In this document: positions 18,750 to 28,520 of the stretch, piece by piece
How positions within the stretch are numbered: the first letter of the stretch is position 1
Layout: each line of letters opens with the position of its first letter
Assembly (NCBI GenBank): GCA_016718275.1
Contig: JADKEA010000020.1
Location: 186,001 to 250,000 of the forward strand
Direction: 5' to 3'
DNA from: Candidatus Villigracilis affinis
GTDB lineage: Bacteria; Chloroflexota; Anaerolineae; Anaerolineales; Villigracilaceae
DNA: 64,000 bases
Translations under genes and position numbers: made by a program
Notes under the pieces: model-generated
What the model was told of the DNA's origin: nothing
What the model saw: the letters and a program-made list of their open reading frames with translations, nothing else
Database searches by the model: none

Positions 18750-21485
18750 ATGAATAAACAAAAACCGTCCACGCTTTTTAGAGTTTTCTTCCTTTTTGCC
18801 TTGCTCTTCAATCTTGCAGGGACACCGGCTCCTTCAGTTGTCGATGCGGCTGTGATCACGCCCAACCCCATTCTGTTCGTAACACAGCTTCCCATTCGGC
18901 AGGATTTCACCACGATCGGTGCCGTGTTCGGGAATCACAAATCAGGCATGCAGGATGTCGGCCGCGGCGGCGATCTTTGGATCCGCTATGGAGACGGCTC
19001 GTTGAAAAATCTGACACAAGCCGCGGGGTATGGCAGCACGGGCGCAAATGGTTTTCAGGATCACAATGCCATTGCCGTGCGAGATCCATCCGTCTATTGG
19101 GATGGAACAAAGGCGCTCTTTAGCATGGTGATCGGTGCGCCCGAACAACAGTATGTGTGGGAAACCTACTACTGGCAAATTTATGAGATCACCGGCCTGG
19201 GGAAGAATCAAACCCCTGTCATCACCAAGGTGCCAAATCAGCCTGCCAACTTTAATAACATCACCCCCATTTACGGCACTGATGACCGTATTATTTTTAC
19301 GACCGACCGTCCGCGTGATGGATCGGCGCATTTGTATCCGCAGTTGGATGAATATGAAGAGGCTCCTACGGTCAGCGGGCTGTGGAGTCTTGACCCCGAT
19401 ACAGGCGATCTCTTTATGATGAATCATGCACCGTCCGGTGATTTCACGCCGATCGTTGATAGTTACGGACGAGTCATCTTTACGCAGTGGGATCATCTCC
19501 AACGCGACCAGCAGGCGGATGCCGACAAATACGACGGCGGAACCTACGGAACCTTCAACTGGTCGGACGAATCGGCAGGGTCCACCCCGCTCAACACCCG
19601 TACCGAAATTTTCCCGGAGCCGCGTGCCGAAGAAGAAGCCGCCGGGACAAACCTGATGCCGCATACATTCAACATGTTCATGCCCTGGCAGATCAACGAA
19701 GATGGCACAGAGCCTGAAACGCTCAATCACATTGGCCGCCATGAACTAAGCCATTACATCCAGAATTCTTTTACCGATGATCCCAACGTGGTCTATAACT
19801 CTCCAGGCCCGATCTTTAATCAAAACAAGATCGATATTTTCCTGCAGATCAAAGAATCGCCCACCAGCCCGGGGACATATTTCGGTTCCACCATGCCGGA
19901 GTTTGGCACCCATGCTTCGGGTCAGATCGTCAGCATGACGGCTCCTCCCGGGTTGGATGCGGACCATATTGCCGTTACCCACATCACTCACCCCGATACC
20001 AGCAGCACAACGGCTACAGCCAATCATAGTGGTCATTATCGTGACCCATTGCCGCTGGCCGATGGAACCCTGATCGCCGCTCATACCAGCCAGACCGGCA
20101 ACGACGCCTCATCCGGACCATCCATTTATGATTTTCGCTTGAAAACACTTACGGTTTCAGGCAATGGCTATCGCACCGCCAATCAAACATTGACCTCTGG
20201 TATTGTAGAGACCATCAGCTTTTGGGATCCGGATACCAAGATCACATACTCCGGAGCCTTATGGGAATTGCAGCCCGTTGAGGTGCGCGCCCGCACGCGG
20301 CCTGCGAAGCATACTTCCACATTGGGTCCGCCCGAACAACAGGTGTTCGATCAAGCCGGGGTGAACGTGACCGAATTCCAGGCGTATATGAAAGCAAATA
20401 ACATCGCTCTCATTGTCAGTCACAATGTGACCACGCGCGATGATGCCGATGTTCAGCAGCCGCTTAATTTACATATTCCCAATGGTGTGCAGACCATTTA
20501 CAAGTCTGGCAAGATCTATGATGTTGCCTATTTACAGCTTTTTCAAGCAGACCAGTTGCGCGGGATCGGCGGCACACAATCACCGCGTGAAGGCAGGCGT
20601 GTCCTTGCCCAATTGCTGCATGATGCCGGTGTGGCCGTTGTCCAACCGCCCAACCCCGATGGGCCGCCCTCCAGCGTCATTTTGGGTGAAGATGGTTCAA
20701 TGGCGGCTTTTGTGCCAGCCCGGCGGGCGATGACCTGGCAGTTGACAGACCCTGCCGGTGTGGGCGTGGTCCGTGAACGTGTCTGGGTCACTTTCCAGCC
20801 GGGCGAGATCCGAGTTTGTACTTCCTGCCACGGGGTGAATGAACGGGATCAAAGCGGCAACCCATCACCGGAAAATCAGCCGCAAGCCTTGCTGAGTCTT
20901 TTGGAGTATTGGAAGGTAGCCAGCAACAGCTTGTTTGCAGATGTCCCTGCTTCACATTGGGCGAGCAGTTTCATTGAGCGATTGTACAACGCGGGGATCA
21001 CCGGCGGATGCGGCACAGCGCCGTTGATGTATTGCCCAGACGCCACGGTAACCCGCGCGCAAATGGCGATCTTCATTTTGCGTGGCATGCATGGAAGTTC
21101 CTATGTTCCTCCAGCCGCAACGGGCACGGTCTTTGCCGATATCCCCGTCGACGCCTTTGCTGCTGATTGGATCGAGCAGCTTGCGGCGGAGGGAGTGACC
21201 GCGGGCTGTGGAGGCGGCAATTATTGTCCCGATGCAACCATCACCCGCGCGCAGATGTCCATCTTCCTCTTGCGTGGAAAATATGGCAATGCCTACATTC
21301 CGCCCGCGGCGAGTGGATTAATTTTCGGCGACGTCCCAGCCGATGCCTTCGCAGCGGATTGGATCGAACAACTCGCTGCTGAAGGTGTCACCAGCGGATG
21401 CGGCGGCGGCAACTATTGTCCCGATGCAAATGTGACCCGTGCTGAAATGGCGGTCTTTTTGGTGAGGGCATTCAACTTGCCATAG
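18750..21485 (+). CDS. Hydrazine-synthase-alpha-like haem-c protein with SLH tail
   Basis: Secreted protein of 911 residues. After the signal peptide (about 1-33), residues of about 40-690 resemble the propeller/middle domain of the hydrazine synthase alpha subunit family, with PD40-like strands such as DDRIIFTTDRPRDGSAHLYP and YGRVIFTQWDHLQRD. A single haem-c site, C690-T-S-C693-H694, follows 'VWVTFQPGEIRVC'. Three type-A SLH modules start near 727. The family is widespread outside anammox bacteria and its function there is unknown. Nothing else here suggests hydrazine synthesis. A surface redox or ligand-binding role is inferred. AAGGA precedes ATG 18750 by 9 bases. Confidence 0.8.
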   Translation: MNKQKPSTLFRVFFLFALLFNLAGTPAPSVVDAAVITPNPILFVTQLPIRQDFTTIGAVFGNHKSGMQDVGRGGDLWIRYGDGSLKNLTQAAGYGSTGANGFQDHNAIAVRDPSVYWDGTKALFSMVIGAPEQQYVWETYYWQIYEITGLGKNQTPVITKVPNQPANFNNITPIYGTDDRIIFTTDRPRDGSAHLYPQLDEYEEAPTVSGLWSLDPDTGDLFMMNHAPSGDFTPIVDSYGRVIFTQWDHLQRDQQADADKYDGGTYGTFNWSDESAGSTPLNTRTEIFPEPRAEEEAAGTNLMPHTFNMFMPWQINEDGTEPETLNHIGRHELSHYIQNSFTDDPNVVYNSPGPIFNQNKIDIFLQIKESPTSPGTYFGSTMPEFGTHASGQIVSMTAPPGLDADHIAVTHITHPDTSSTTATANHSGHYRDPLPLADGTLIAAHTSQTGNDASSGPSIYDFRLKTLTVSGNGYRTANQTLTSGIVETISFWDPDTKITYSGALWELQPVEVRARTRPAKHTSTLGPPEQQVFDQAGVNVTEFQAYMKANNIALIVSHNVTTRDDADVQQPLNLHIPNGVQTIYKSGKIYDVAYLQLFQADQLRGIGGTQSPREGRRVLAQLLHDAGVAVVQPPNPDGPPSSVILGEDGSMAAFVPARRAMTWQLTDPAGVGVVRERVWVTFQPGEIRVCTSCHGVNERDQSGNPSPENQPQALLSLLEYWKVASNSLFADVPASHWASSFIERLYNAGITGGCGTAPLMYCPDATVTRAQMAIFILRGMHGSSYVPPAATGTVFADIPVDAFAADWIEQLAAEGVTAGCGGGNYCPDATITRAQMSIFLLRGKYGNAYIPPAASGLIFGDVPADAFAADWIEQLAAEGVTSGCGGGNYCPDANVTRAEMAVFLVRAFNLP

Positions 21486-21506
21486 ATTTTCAAATAAATT
21501 AATGAG

Positions 21507-21540
21507 AGCGTCTCTGTTTCTGACAGAGACGCTTTTTATT
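21507..21540 (+). terminator. Intrinsic terminator after the haem-c protein gene
   Basis: AGCGTCTCTGT (21507-21517) pairs with ACAGAGACGCT (21523-21533), followed by TTTTATTTTT. Confidence 0.93.
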
Positions 21541-21629
21541 TTTCGGCTCTTGAATTCACATTGTAAACCTTGTATAGTGATAAAAGCGCCTTGTAAACCT
21601 ACAATTTATTTCGGAAGGGAGCATTTCAC

Positions 21630-23597
21630 ATGTCCGCGAAATCATCTGTTTTCCGCATTCTGCTTGGTTTGCTTGTTTCTGCTCTTATGCTGGCTTCAGT
21701 GGATACAGTCCATGCCACTGAGTCAATCCGAATGGAGGATGGAAGCGGTCTTACCGCGCCGTTCGCTGATCCTGCTTTAACGTGGAGTACCTTCCTCGGT
21801 GGAAGCGGAGGGGACTTTGCGCAGAATATGGCCGTCGATGCCACGGGGAATGTTTATGTCATTGGGTACAGCGATTCAGATTGGGGGAGTCCGATTCGTG
21901 CTTTTGATTCCGCAAACGATGCTTTTGTCGCAAAATTCGATTCATCGGGCAATCTGCTTTGGAATACTTTTCTGGGTGGCGGGGGAGACGATGTTGGGCT
22001 GAGCATTGTCACAAGTGGAAGCAGCATTTTTGTGGCGGGTTATAGTAATGACACTTGGGATTGCTCACCCGTCACCTGCACGGTTAATGCCTACACACTC
22101 GGCTATGATGCCTTCGCCGCAAAACTTGACTCGAGCGGTAACGTGAGCTGGATTACTTTTCTGGGTAGTAATGGCGCAGACTTTGGTCGTGGCATCGCAG
22201 TAGATGGAAGTGGAAATATCTATGTGGCAGGAGCAAGCGACGGTACATGGGGCGCTCCGATTCAATCTCATGCTGGCGGCGACTATGACGGTTTTGCCGC
22301 CAAGTTGAATTCATCAGGTGCACTGACCTGGAACACGTTTCAAGGCAGCGGCGGCCATGATCAAACCTGGGGCATCGCCGTGGATGCAAGTGGGAATGCC
22401 TACCTTACTGGCTACAGCAATGATACTTGGGGCAGCCCATTGATTGCTTATGATGCAGATTACGATGGCTTCGCCGCGAAGTTAGATGGCAGTGGTGTCC
22501 TAACCTGGAACACCTTCCTCGGTGGAAGTGCGGAGGATCACAGCTCTGCCATCTTTTTGGATGGGAGCGGTGTTTATCTAACGGGATATAGCACCGATGG
22601 ATGGGGCAGCCCGGTGCGGGCCTATACCTCTGGTAATGATGTCTTTGCCGCAAAACTAACATCCTCCGGAGCTTTGACATGGAATACCTTCCTCGGTGGA
22701 ACTGGGAGTGATGCTGGTTATGCCATCGCTGCAAATGGAAGCGATGTTTATGTCACAGGCTATAGCACCGATACGTGGGGTAGTCCGGATCGCGCCTTTA
22801 CCAGCGGATTCGACGGCTTCGCTGCAAAACTAAATGGAAGCGGTGCTCTCGCCTGGAATACCTTCCTCGGTGGCAGTGGAAGTGATTTCGGAGCTGGCAT
22901 TGGGTTAAGTGGCGGCAGTTTGTATGTTGGCGGCACTAGCGATGACACATGGGGTACACCGATACAGGCTTTTGATGCCGGCACCGATTCGTTCATCGTG
23001 AAATTTGCGGGTGAAACCACCCCGCCGCCGACCCCTCCGATCTTTGCGGATGTCCCGTTCGCGCATTGGGCCAACAGTTGGATTGAGACTTTATATAATG
23101 CCGGTGTCACAGGCGGATGTGCAACGACTCCGCATTTGCTCTATTGTCCCGATGCCGCTGTGACCCGCGCCCAGATGGCGATCTTTATTTTGCGCAGCAT
23201 GCATGGCAGTGCCTATATTCCTCCAGCGGCGACGGGCACCGTCTTTGCCGATGTTCCAATTGACGCCTTTGCAGCAGATTGGATCGAACAACTGGCGCTC
23301 GAAGGAATCACTTCGGGCTGCGGCGATGGTAATTACTGCCCGGATGCAACTGTCACCCGTGCCGAGATGGCGATCTTCCTGTTGCGTGGAAAGTACGGCA
23401 GCGCTTATACTCCTCCCGTAGCGACCGGTATTGTCTTTGGCGATGTCCCGACTGGCTCCTTTGCGGCTGACTGGATCGAGCAACTCGCAATAGAAGGCAT
23501 TACCGGCGGATGCGGTGACGGCAACTATTGTCCCGATATGAATGTGACCCGTGCAGAGATGGCGGTCTTTTTGGTGAGGACGTTTACTTTGCCGTAG
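21630..23597 (+). CDS. SBBP-repeat beta-propeller protein with SLH tail
   Basis: Secreted protein of 655 residues. After a signal peptide (about 1-30), about eight repeats of 50-53 residues fill residues 48-455. Each reads roughly WNTFLGGSGSD, then A-D-SGN-YV-GYS, then WG-P--A, then D-FAAKL-SSG. This is the SBBP (beta-propeller) repeat pattern. No catalytic residues are apparent, so a binding or adhesin role is the simplest inference. Three type-A SLH modules begin near 469, after a proline/threonine linker. ATG 21630 follows GGAAGGGAG. Terminators flank it on both sides. Confidence 0.87.
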   Translation: MSAKSSVFRILLGLLVSALMLASVDTVHATESIRMEDGSGLTAPFADPALTWSTFLGGSGGDFAQNMAVDATGNVYVIGYSDSDWGSPIRAFDSANDAFVAKFDSSGNLLWNTFLGGGGDDVGLSIVTSGSSIFVAGYSNDTWDCSPVTCTVNAYTLGYDAFAAKLDSSGNVSWITFLGSNGADFGRGIAVDGSGNIYVAGASDGTWGAPIQSHAGGDYDGFAAKLNSSGALTWNTFQGSGGHDQTWGIAVDASGNAYLTGYSNDTWGSPLIAYDADYDGFAAKLDGSGVLTWNTFLGGSAEDHSSAIFLDGSGVYLTGYSTDGWGSPVRAYTSGNDVFAAKLTSSGALTWNTFLGGTGSDAGYAIAANGSDVYVTGYSTDTWGSPDRAFTSGFDGFAAKLNGSGALAWNTFLGGSGSDFGAGIGLSGGSLYVGGTSDDTWGTPIQAFDAGTDSFIVKFAGETTPPPTPPIFADVPFAHWANSWIETLYNAGVTGGCATTPHLLYCPDAAVTRAQMAIFILRSMHGSAYIPPAATGTVFADVPIDAFAADWIEQLALEGITSGCGDGNYCPDATVTRAEMAIFLLRGKYGSAYTPPVATGIVFGDVPTGSFAADWIEQLAIEGITGGCGDGNYCPDMNVTRAEMAVFLVRTFTLP

Positions 23598-23625
23598 GAA
23601 GATGGGGTGTAACAATTTGTGTTGA

Positions 23626-23663
23626 ACAGGAGCCGCATAAAATTTTGCGGTTCCTGTTTTTTT
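23626..23663 (+). terminator. Intrinsic terminator after the SBBP gene
   Basis: ACAGGAGCCGCA and TGCGGTTCCTGT form a stem with one G-T pair around a short A/T loop, followed by a T run. Confidence 0.9.
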
Positions 23664-23692
23664 GTAAAACAACTTTTGAAACGGATGTGACC

Positions 23693-25102
23693 ATGAAAAC
23701 CATTAAATCCCTTTGGGGTATAACAGTCGCCTTGACCCTGATGATCGTTTTGACTTTGCCCGGGGGCGCCGCGCTTGGCAGTGAAATGAACATGCCCATG
23801 TCTACTAACAGTAACGCGTGGAATTTGATCTGGAGCGATGAGTTCGATGGCACTGCTGTAAATACCAATGATTGGAATTTCAATATCGGCGGTGAAGGCT
23901 GGGGAAATAATGAATTGCAGTATTACACCGATGGGCAGAACGTGACCGTGGCCAACGGCGAGTTGGTGATCACTGCCGAAAACAAGAACGGCGGCTATGC
24001 CTGTTGGTATGGCCCGTGTGAATATACGTCCACTCGTATGACGACCAAGGCAAAACAGGAATTCAAGTATGGCAAGGTCGAAACGCGGATGAAACTGCCG
24101 ACCGGGCAGGGCTTATGGCCTGCCTTCTGGATGCTGGGAAGCAATTTCGACCAGGTTGGCTGGCCTGCCTCCGGTGAGATCGATATTATGGAGCATATCA
24201 ACCTTGAAGAGACCGTATATGGAACCATACATTGGGATGCTGGCGGTTACGCTTCTTATGGATGCCCATCTACTGATGTGGTGCCCACTGTGGATGTGAC
24301 TCAGTATCATGTCTACGATATTGAATGGGATGCGGAAAAGATCACCTGGCATGTGGACGGAATTTTATATTGTGAGGCAAATATCCTGGACAACATTAAC
24401 AGCACCGAGGAATTCCACGAGCCTTTCTATATTCTGCTCAATCTGGCGGTCGGTGGAGATTGGCCCGGTTCGCCTGACGCTGGGACTGTATTCCCTGCCA
24501 GCATGGTTGTGGATTATGTCCGCGTGTATTCTGCGAATGCGGATTCCATTTTTACGGATGTGCCATCCACATATTGGGCGTGGAGCTTTATCGAACGGTT
24601 GTACAACGCTGGCATTACTGGCGGGTGCAACACCGCTCCTTTGATGTATTGCCCTGAAGCCACTGTGACTCGCGCGCAAATGGCTGTCTTCATTTTGCGC
24701 GGCATGCATGGAAGCACCTATGCTCCTCCATCGGCAACAGGCACGGTCTTTGCAGATGTCCCACTCGGAGCGTTCGCTGCCGATTGGATCGAGCAGTTTG
24801 CGGCGGAGGGAGTGACCGCAGGCTGTGGCGGCGGAAACTACTGTCCAGATGCGACCATCACCCGTGCCCAAATGGCAATCTTTCTTTTACGCGGCGAGCA
24901 TGGCAGCACCTATATTCCTCCGTCAGCGACGGGTGCGGTCTTTAGCGATGTCCCTGCTGGCTCGTTTGCTGCCGATTGGATCGAACAGTTGGCCGCAGAA
25001 GGCATCACCAGTGGATGTGGTGGCGGCAATTACTGTCCGGATAACCCGGTCACACGCGCCGAGATGGCGGTGTTTTTGGTGAGGGCATTTAGCCTGCCAT
25101 AG
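23693..25102 (+). CDS. GH16 endo-beta-glucanase (laminarinase-like) with SLH tail
   Basis: Secreted glycoside hydrolase of 469 residues. After the signal peptide (about 1-30), the GH16 jelly roll spans about 45-280. It contains the family active-site motif GEIDIMEH with E162 (nucleophile), D164 and E167 (acid/base), plus 'WSDEFDG', 'GQGLWPAFWMLG' and 'HVYDIEWDAEKITWHVDG'. This set is typical of beta-1,3(4)-glucanases. Three type-A SLH modules begin near 284. The in-frame ORF reaches back to 23528, but that overlaps the previous gene and its terminator. ATG 23693 starts a normal signal peptide, although the ribosome site is weak. Confidence 0.92.
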   Translation: MKTIKSLWGITVALTLMIVLTLPGGAALGSEMNMPMSTNSNAWNLIWSDEFDGTAVNTNDWNFNIGGEGWGNNELQYYTDGQNVTVANGELVITAENKNGGYACWYGPCEYTSTRMTTKAKQEFKYGKVETRMKLPTGQGLWPAFWMLGSNFDQVGWPASGEIDIMEHINLEETVYGTIHWDAGGYASYGCPSTDVVPTVDVTQYHVYDIEWDAEKITWHVDGILYCEANILDNINSTEEFHEPFYILLNLAVGGDWPGSPDAGTVFPASMVVDYVRVYSANADSIFTDVPSTYWAWSFIERLYNAGITGGCNTAPLMYCPEATVTRAQMAVFILRGMHGSTYAPPSATGTVFADVPLGAFAADWIEQFAAEGVTAGCGGGNYCPDATITRAQMAIFLLRGEHGSTYIPPSATGAVFSDVPAGSFAADWIEQLAAEGITSGCGGGNYCPDNPVTRAEMAVFLVRAFSLP

Positions 25103-25123
25103 GATTTAAAGAGCATAACAACG

Positions 25124-25157
25124 AAGGCGCCTCCACAAGTGTGAGGCGCTTTTTTGT
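25124..25157 (+). terminator. Intrinsic terminator after the GH16 gene
   Basis: GCGCCTC (25127-25133) pairs with GAGGCGC (25143-25149), followed by a T run. Confidence 0.88.
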
Positions 25158-25302
25158 TTGCGGTTATTTTGATACGGGTAATTAATCCTTAATGGATAAA
25201 AGTACTCTTGTATTGGGCTTGGAAAACCTGTATATTAATACGAGATGCAGTTCAGCGAACTTGTCATGAATTGCACTACCCAGACCGAAAGGGATTATTC
25301 GT

Positions 25303-26775
25303 ATGACTACCAAAATATCCATCTTCCGTGTTTTTTCAATGCTGTTTATCTTTATGTTTTTACTGACTCAGTTTGCAGGAGTGAGCGCTGCCCCGGCTTT
25401 ATCGGATAGCGTGGTGCTGACGCCCGGCAGGGCGATTGCCACCTGGCCGTCTGGCGTTCCTGCCGGGGAGAAACGGCCGGTTGTGGTGTTCCTGCCCGGG
25501 TGGGGAGGAAGCGGGTCGGTTGATGCGGCAGTATCCGCTCAAAATATGAATCTTGTGAATCAGGGGTATGTCACTCTGGCCATCGGGTTCAATTCGCCTT
25601 CGGATTGGATCAGCGATATCGACGTGCAAACCGCTGATGGGTTGGATAAGCTGTGTGCCGATGCTTCCATCCCCGCCAATTGCGATGCCATTATTTTGGA
25701 TGGAAGCTCGTATGGAGGTGCGCAGAACTATTACGTGATCGAGTACATTCGCAGTAATGGTTACGATGGAAAAGCCCTGGGGTTTGTTTCTGAGGATGCG
25801 GGATATGCCGCTCCGGGAAATTTGATCGACCCCGTTACCGGCGACTTCCAGCGGACGGGCCTGGCTGATACTGCTTCCTATGGCATTGCCATGATCGAGA
25901 ATTTGGGCGATAGCACCTTCCCTGTGGACGATTGCACCTGGGGCAACTGCGGCGCGCGGACGTTGAGCGATGCACATCAGGCGCAGGGCGATACCAATGT
26001 CTTTAGCATTTGTCCGCCTGGCGGCGAGCATGGAACGCGTGGTTATGCCGATTGGGATGCGTGGGTTATCTCATCGATCAAGACATTGTTCCACTCTGTC
26101 TATGGCGTGCCGACCTTTACAGGGTACACCGGCCCAACAATTTCTGTTGGCAATACTTGTGTGAGTTCGGGAGGGTCGTCCACTTTTACAGATGTGCCGA
26201 CGACTCATCCGTTGTATAAATATATCCAGGCGCTTTACGATGCAGGCTACACCGCAGGCTGCTCCAGCAGCCCGATGATGTTCTGCCCCGATACCATTTT
26301 GGATCGTGCGCAATCTGCTGTATTCATGCTGCGCGGACAAATGGGTTCTGGCTATACCCCGCCCGCCGTCACAGGTATTTTCGGCGATAACTGGACGGGT
26401 TTCGAATGGGCACAACCATGGGCCGAAGGTATGTATCAGGAAGGCCTGACCACAGGCTGCCAGAGCAGTCCGTTGCTGTTTTGCCCCGCGAATCAACTTC
26501 CGCGTGTGGAGGCCAGCATCTTTGGTCTGCGCATGAAATATGGTGTGGGTTACGCTCCTCCCGCCGCGAGTGGAACTTTGTTTGCAGATTTCCCGCCCAG
26601 TGACCCAAGCTACTGGGGCATTGATTGGGCTGAGCAAGCTTATCTGGATGGTCTGCTCCCCGCCTGCGGCACCGACAGCGGCACAGGCAAACCGATGTTC
26701 TGCCCAAGTCAACTGGTGGATCGCGGCTGGGGCGCGTACTTGATCGTCAAAGCCAAGAATTTGCCGACGCCGTAA
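25303..26775 (+). CDS. Alpha/beta-hydrolase-like esterase with type-B SLH tail
   Basis: Secreted protein of 490 residues. After the signal peptide (about 1-32), residues of about 40-285 look like an alpha/beta hydrolase: 'RPVVVFLPGWGGSG' provides the oxyanion-loop region and GSSYGG at 134-139 is a nucleophile elbow with S136. A late 'CPPGGEHGTRGY' could carry the catalytic histidine. The substrate is unknown; esterase or polysaccharide deacylase is plausible beside two glycosidases. The type-B SLH triplet starts near 293. The next gene (GH5) begins 17 bp downstream with no terminator between, so the two are probably co-transcribed. Confidence 0.82.
   Translation: MTTKISIFRVFSMLFIFMFLLTQFAGVSAAPALSDSVVLTPGRAIATWPSGVPAGEKRPVVVFLPGWGGSGSVDAAVSAQNMNLVNQGYVTLAIGFNSPSDWISDIDVQTADGLDKLCADASIPANCDAIILDGSSYGGAQNYYVIEYIRSNGYDGKALGFVSEDAGYAAPGNLIDPVTGDFQRTGLADTASYGIAMIENLGDSTFPVDDCTWGNCGARTLSDAHQAQGDTNVFSICPPGGEHGTRGYADWDAWVISSIKTLFHSVYGVPTFTGYTGPTISVGNTCVSSGGSSTFTDVPTTHPLYKYIQALYDAGYTAGCSSSPMMFCPDTILDRAQSAVFMLRGQMGSGYTPPAVTGIFGDNWTGFEWAQPWAEGMYQEGLTTGCQSSPLLFCPANQLPRVEASIFGLRMKYGVGYAPPAASGTLFADFPPSDPSYWGIDWAEQAYLDGLLPACGTDSGTGKPMFCPSQLVDRGWGAYLIVKAKNLPTP
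26179..26775 (+). repeat. Type-B SLH coding repeat, copy 1
   Basis: This roughly 597-bp 3' segment is almost identical at DNA level to 27841-28438 and, over most of its length, to 29921-30513. The catalytic heads attached to the three copies are unrelated. Confidence 0.85.
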
Positions 26776-26791
26776 AGTTGCAGGAGAAGCA

Positions 26792-28438
26792 ATGAACCGC
26801 TTTATAAAATTCTTTTTGGTCGTTGTACTACTTTCCTTCATCACTGCAACGATTCCCGTTCGTGCGGCAAGCCCAACGGCGGCATTGCCCGGATTGTCCA
26901 TCTCTGGATTGAATATTGTGGCAAATGGACAGCCGATCCGATTACGAGGCGTGAACATGGCTGACCCATTTTGGGCGCGTGACCCAAATTTTTACAACTA
27001 TTCACTCGCCGACTACACCACGCTTTCACAGACATGGCACGCAAATGTGGTGCGAATCAGTATTTTCCCAACCCAATGGAAAAACATGGATCGCCCCACC
27101 CTGCTTGCCGGTCTATCCAGTGAGATCAATGCTGCGCTTGATAGCGGAATGTATGTGATCATTTCTTATCACGTCATCGGTTGGCCGGATGGATATTCCC
27201 AGCCTGCATATCCGGGCAATCCGGCGGATACCTATGATTCCAGCATGAGCGTGGCAACATCCTTCTGGACGCAAATGGCGCAGATCTACGGAGCGGATAC
27301 CCGCATCATCTTTGACCTTTGGAATGAACCCGTTCACGACGCCATGGACTACGTTGGGAGCGATCCAAATCCATACTGGGCGCCGCTCAAGGCCTACTAT
27401 GAGACCCTCATTCAAACGGTGCGCAGTAACGGCGGACAAAACATCATCATCGCCACCGGTAACCGCTGGGCCAGTTGGCTGGTGGGCATCAAGGACAATC
27501 CGCTTGCAGATTCGAATGTCATCTATGCCTATCACAAATATTCCATCAACGGATTAAACACCCCTGCAGAGTGGGACAAAGACATGGGCGGGTTGCTCGG
27601 CGTGAAGCCCGTCATCGTCAGTGAGTGGGGCTATGAAGATGTAGATGTGTCAAATCCCACTTGGCCGGGGTCCGAAGCCTCCTATGGTGACCCATTCACG
27701 CAGTGGATGGATAGTCACAATTTGAGCAGTCTGGCCTGGATGTATCACCACGATTGGACACCTGCTCTCCTCAAGGCAGATAAGAGCCTGACCTTGTATG
27801 GAGCCTTTGCTCAGCAGTACATTCTTGCCAATTCATCTTCGTCCACGTTTACAGATGTGCCGACGACTCATCCGCTGTATAAATATATCCAGGCGCTGTA
27901 CGATGCGGGCTACACCGCAGGCTGCTCCAGCAGCCCGATGATGTTCTGCCCCGATACCATTTTGGACCGTGCGCAATCTGCCGTATTCATGCTGCGCGGA
28001 CAAATGGGCTCTGGCTATACCCCGCCAGCCGTCACAGGCATCTTTGGCGATAACTGGACAGGTTTCGAATGGGCGCAACCGTGGGCGGAAGGCATGTACC
28101 AAGAAGGCTTGACCACAGGTTGTCAGAGCAGTCCGTTGCTGTTTTGCCCCTCGAATCAACTTCCGCGAGTGGAGGCCAGTATCTTTGGTCTGCGCATGAA
28201 ATATGGTGTGGGTTACGCTCCCCCCGCTGCGAGTGGGACTTTATTTGCAGACTTCCCGCCCAGTGATCCAAGTTACTGGGGCATCGATTGGGCCGAGCAG
28301 GCTTACCTAGATGGCTTGCTCCCCGCCTGCGGCACCGACAGCGGCACAGGCAAACCGATGTTCTGCCCAAGTGAATTGGTGGATCGCGGCTGGGGCGCGT
28401 ATTTGATCGTAAAGGCGAAGAATTTGCCGACACCGTAA
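26792..28438 (+). CDS. GH5 endoglucanase (cellulase family A) with type-B SLH tail
   Basis: Secreted glycoside hydrolase of 548 residues. After the signal peptide (about 1-26), a GH5 barrel spans about 35-345. 'PIRLRGVNMADPFW' is typical of the first strand. DLWNEP puts the acid/base at E179, and IVSEWGYE puts the nucleophile at E278. The family cleaves beta-1,4-linked glucans or related polymers; the exact substrate is not readable. The type-B SLH triplet starts near 350. CAGGAGAAGCA precedes ATG 26792. It is the second gene of a probable two-gene unit with the alpha/beta hydrolase. Confidence 0.93.
   Translation: MNRFIKFFLVVVLLSFITATIPVRAASPTAALPGLSISGLNIVANGQPIRLRGVNMADPFWARDPNFYNYSLADYTTLSQTWHANVVRISIFPTQWKNMDRPTLLAGLSSEINAALDSGMYVIISYHVIGWPDGYSQPAYPGNPADTYDSSMSVATSFWTQMAQIYGADTRIIFDLWNEPVHDAMDYVGSDPNPYWAPLKAYYETLIQTVRSNGGQNIIIATGNRWASWLVGIKDNPLADSNVIYAYHKYSINGLNTPAEWDKDMGGLLGVKPVIVSEWGYEDVDVSNPTWPGSEASYGDPFTQWMDSHNLSSLAWMYHHDWTPALLKADKSLTLYGAFAQQYILANSSSSTFTDVPTTHPLYKYIQALYDAGYTAGCSSSPMMFCPDTILDRAQSAVFMLRGQMGSGYTPPAVTGIFGDNWTGFEWAQPWAEGMYQEGLTTGCQSSPLLFCPSNQLPRVEASIFGLRMKYGVGYAPPAASGTLFADFPPSDPSYWGIDWAEQAYLDGLLPACGTDSGTGKPMFCPSELVDRGWGAYLIVKAKNLPTP
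27841..28438 (+). repeat. Type-B SLH coding repeat, copy 2
   Basis: Near-identical copy of 26179-26775. Differences are mostly scattered third-position changes, pointing to recent duplication or gene conversion. Confidence 0.85.
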
Positions 28439-28461
28439 ATATCGAAAAAATAGTTGATAAG

Positions 28462-28509
28462 TTAAATCAAAAGAGCCTTGAGTAAAACCTCAAGGCTCTT
28501 TTGATTTAA
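28462..28509 (+). terminator. Intrinsic terminator after the GH5 gene
   Basis: A perfect stem of about 21 bp (TTAAATCAAAAGAGCCTTGAG paired with its complement) surrounds a 6-base loop. Confidence 0.93.
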
Positions 28510-28520
28510 TAACTGACATT

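Noticed and set aside
18750..21485. Evidence for anammox metabolism
   Set aside because: Only a distant alpha-subunit-like propeller with one haem site is present. No beta/gamma subunits or hydrazine dehydrogenase are seen, and the gene has an SLH tail.
21780..23000. Regularly spaced DNA repeats that might be taken for a CRISPR array
   Set aside because: The repeats are about 160 bp, in frame, and encode SBBP propeller blades. No CRISPR array was seen in the window.
23528..23692. N-terminal extension of the GH16 gene
   Set aside because: It overlaps the end of the SBBP gene and its terminator. The signal peptide begins at ATG 23693.
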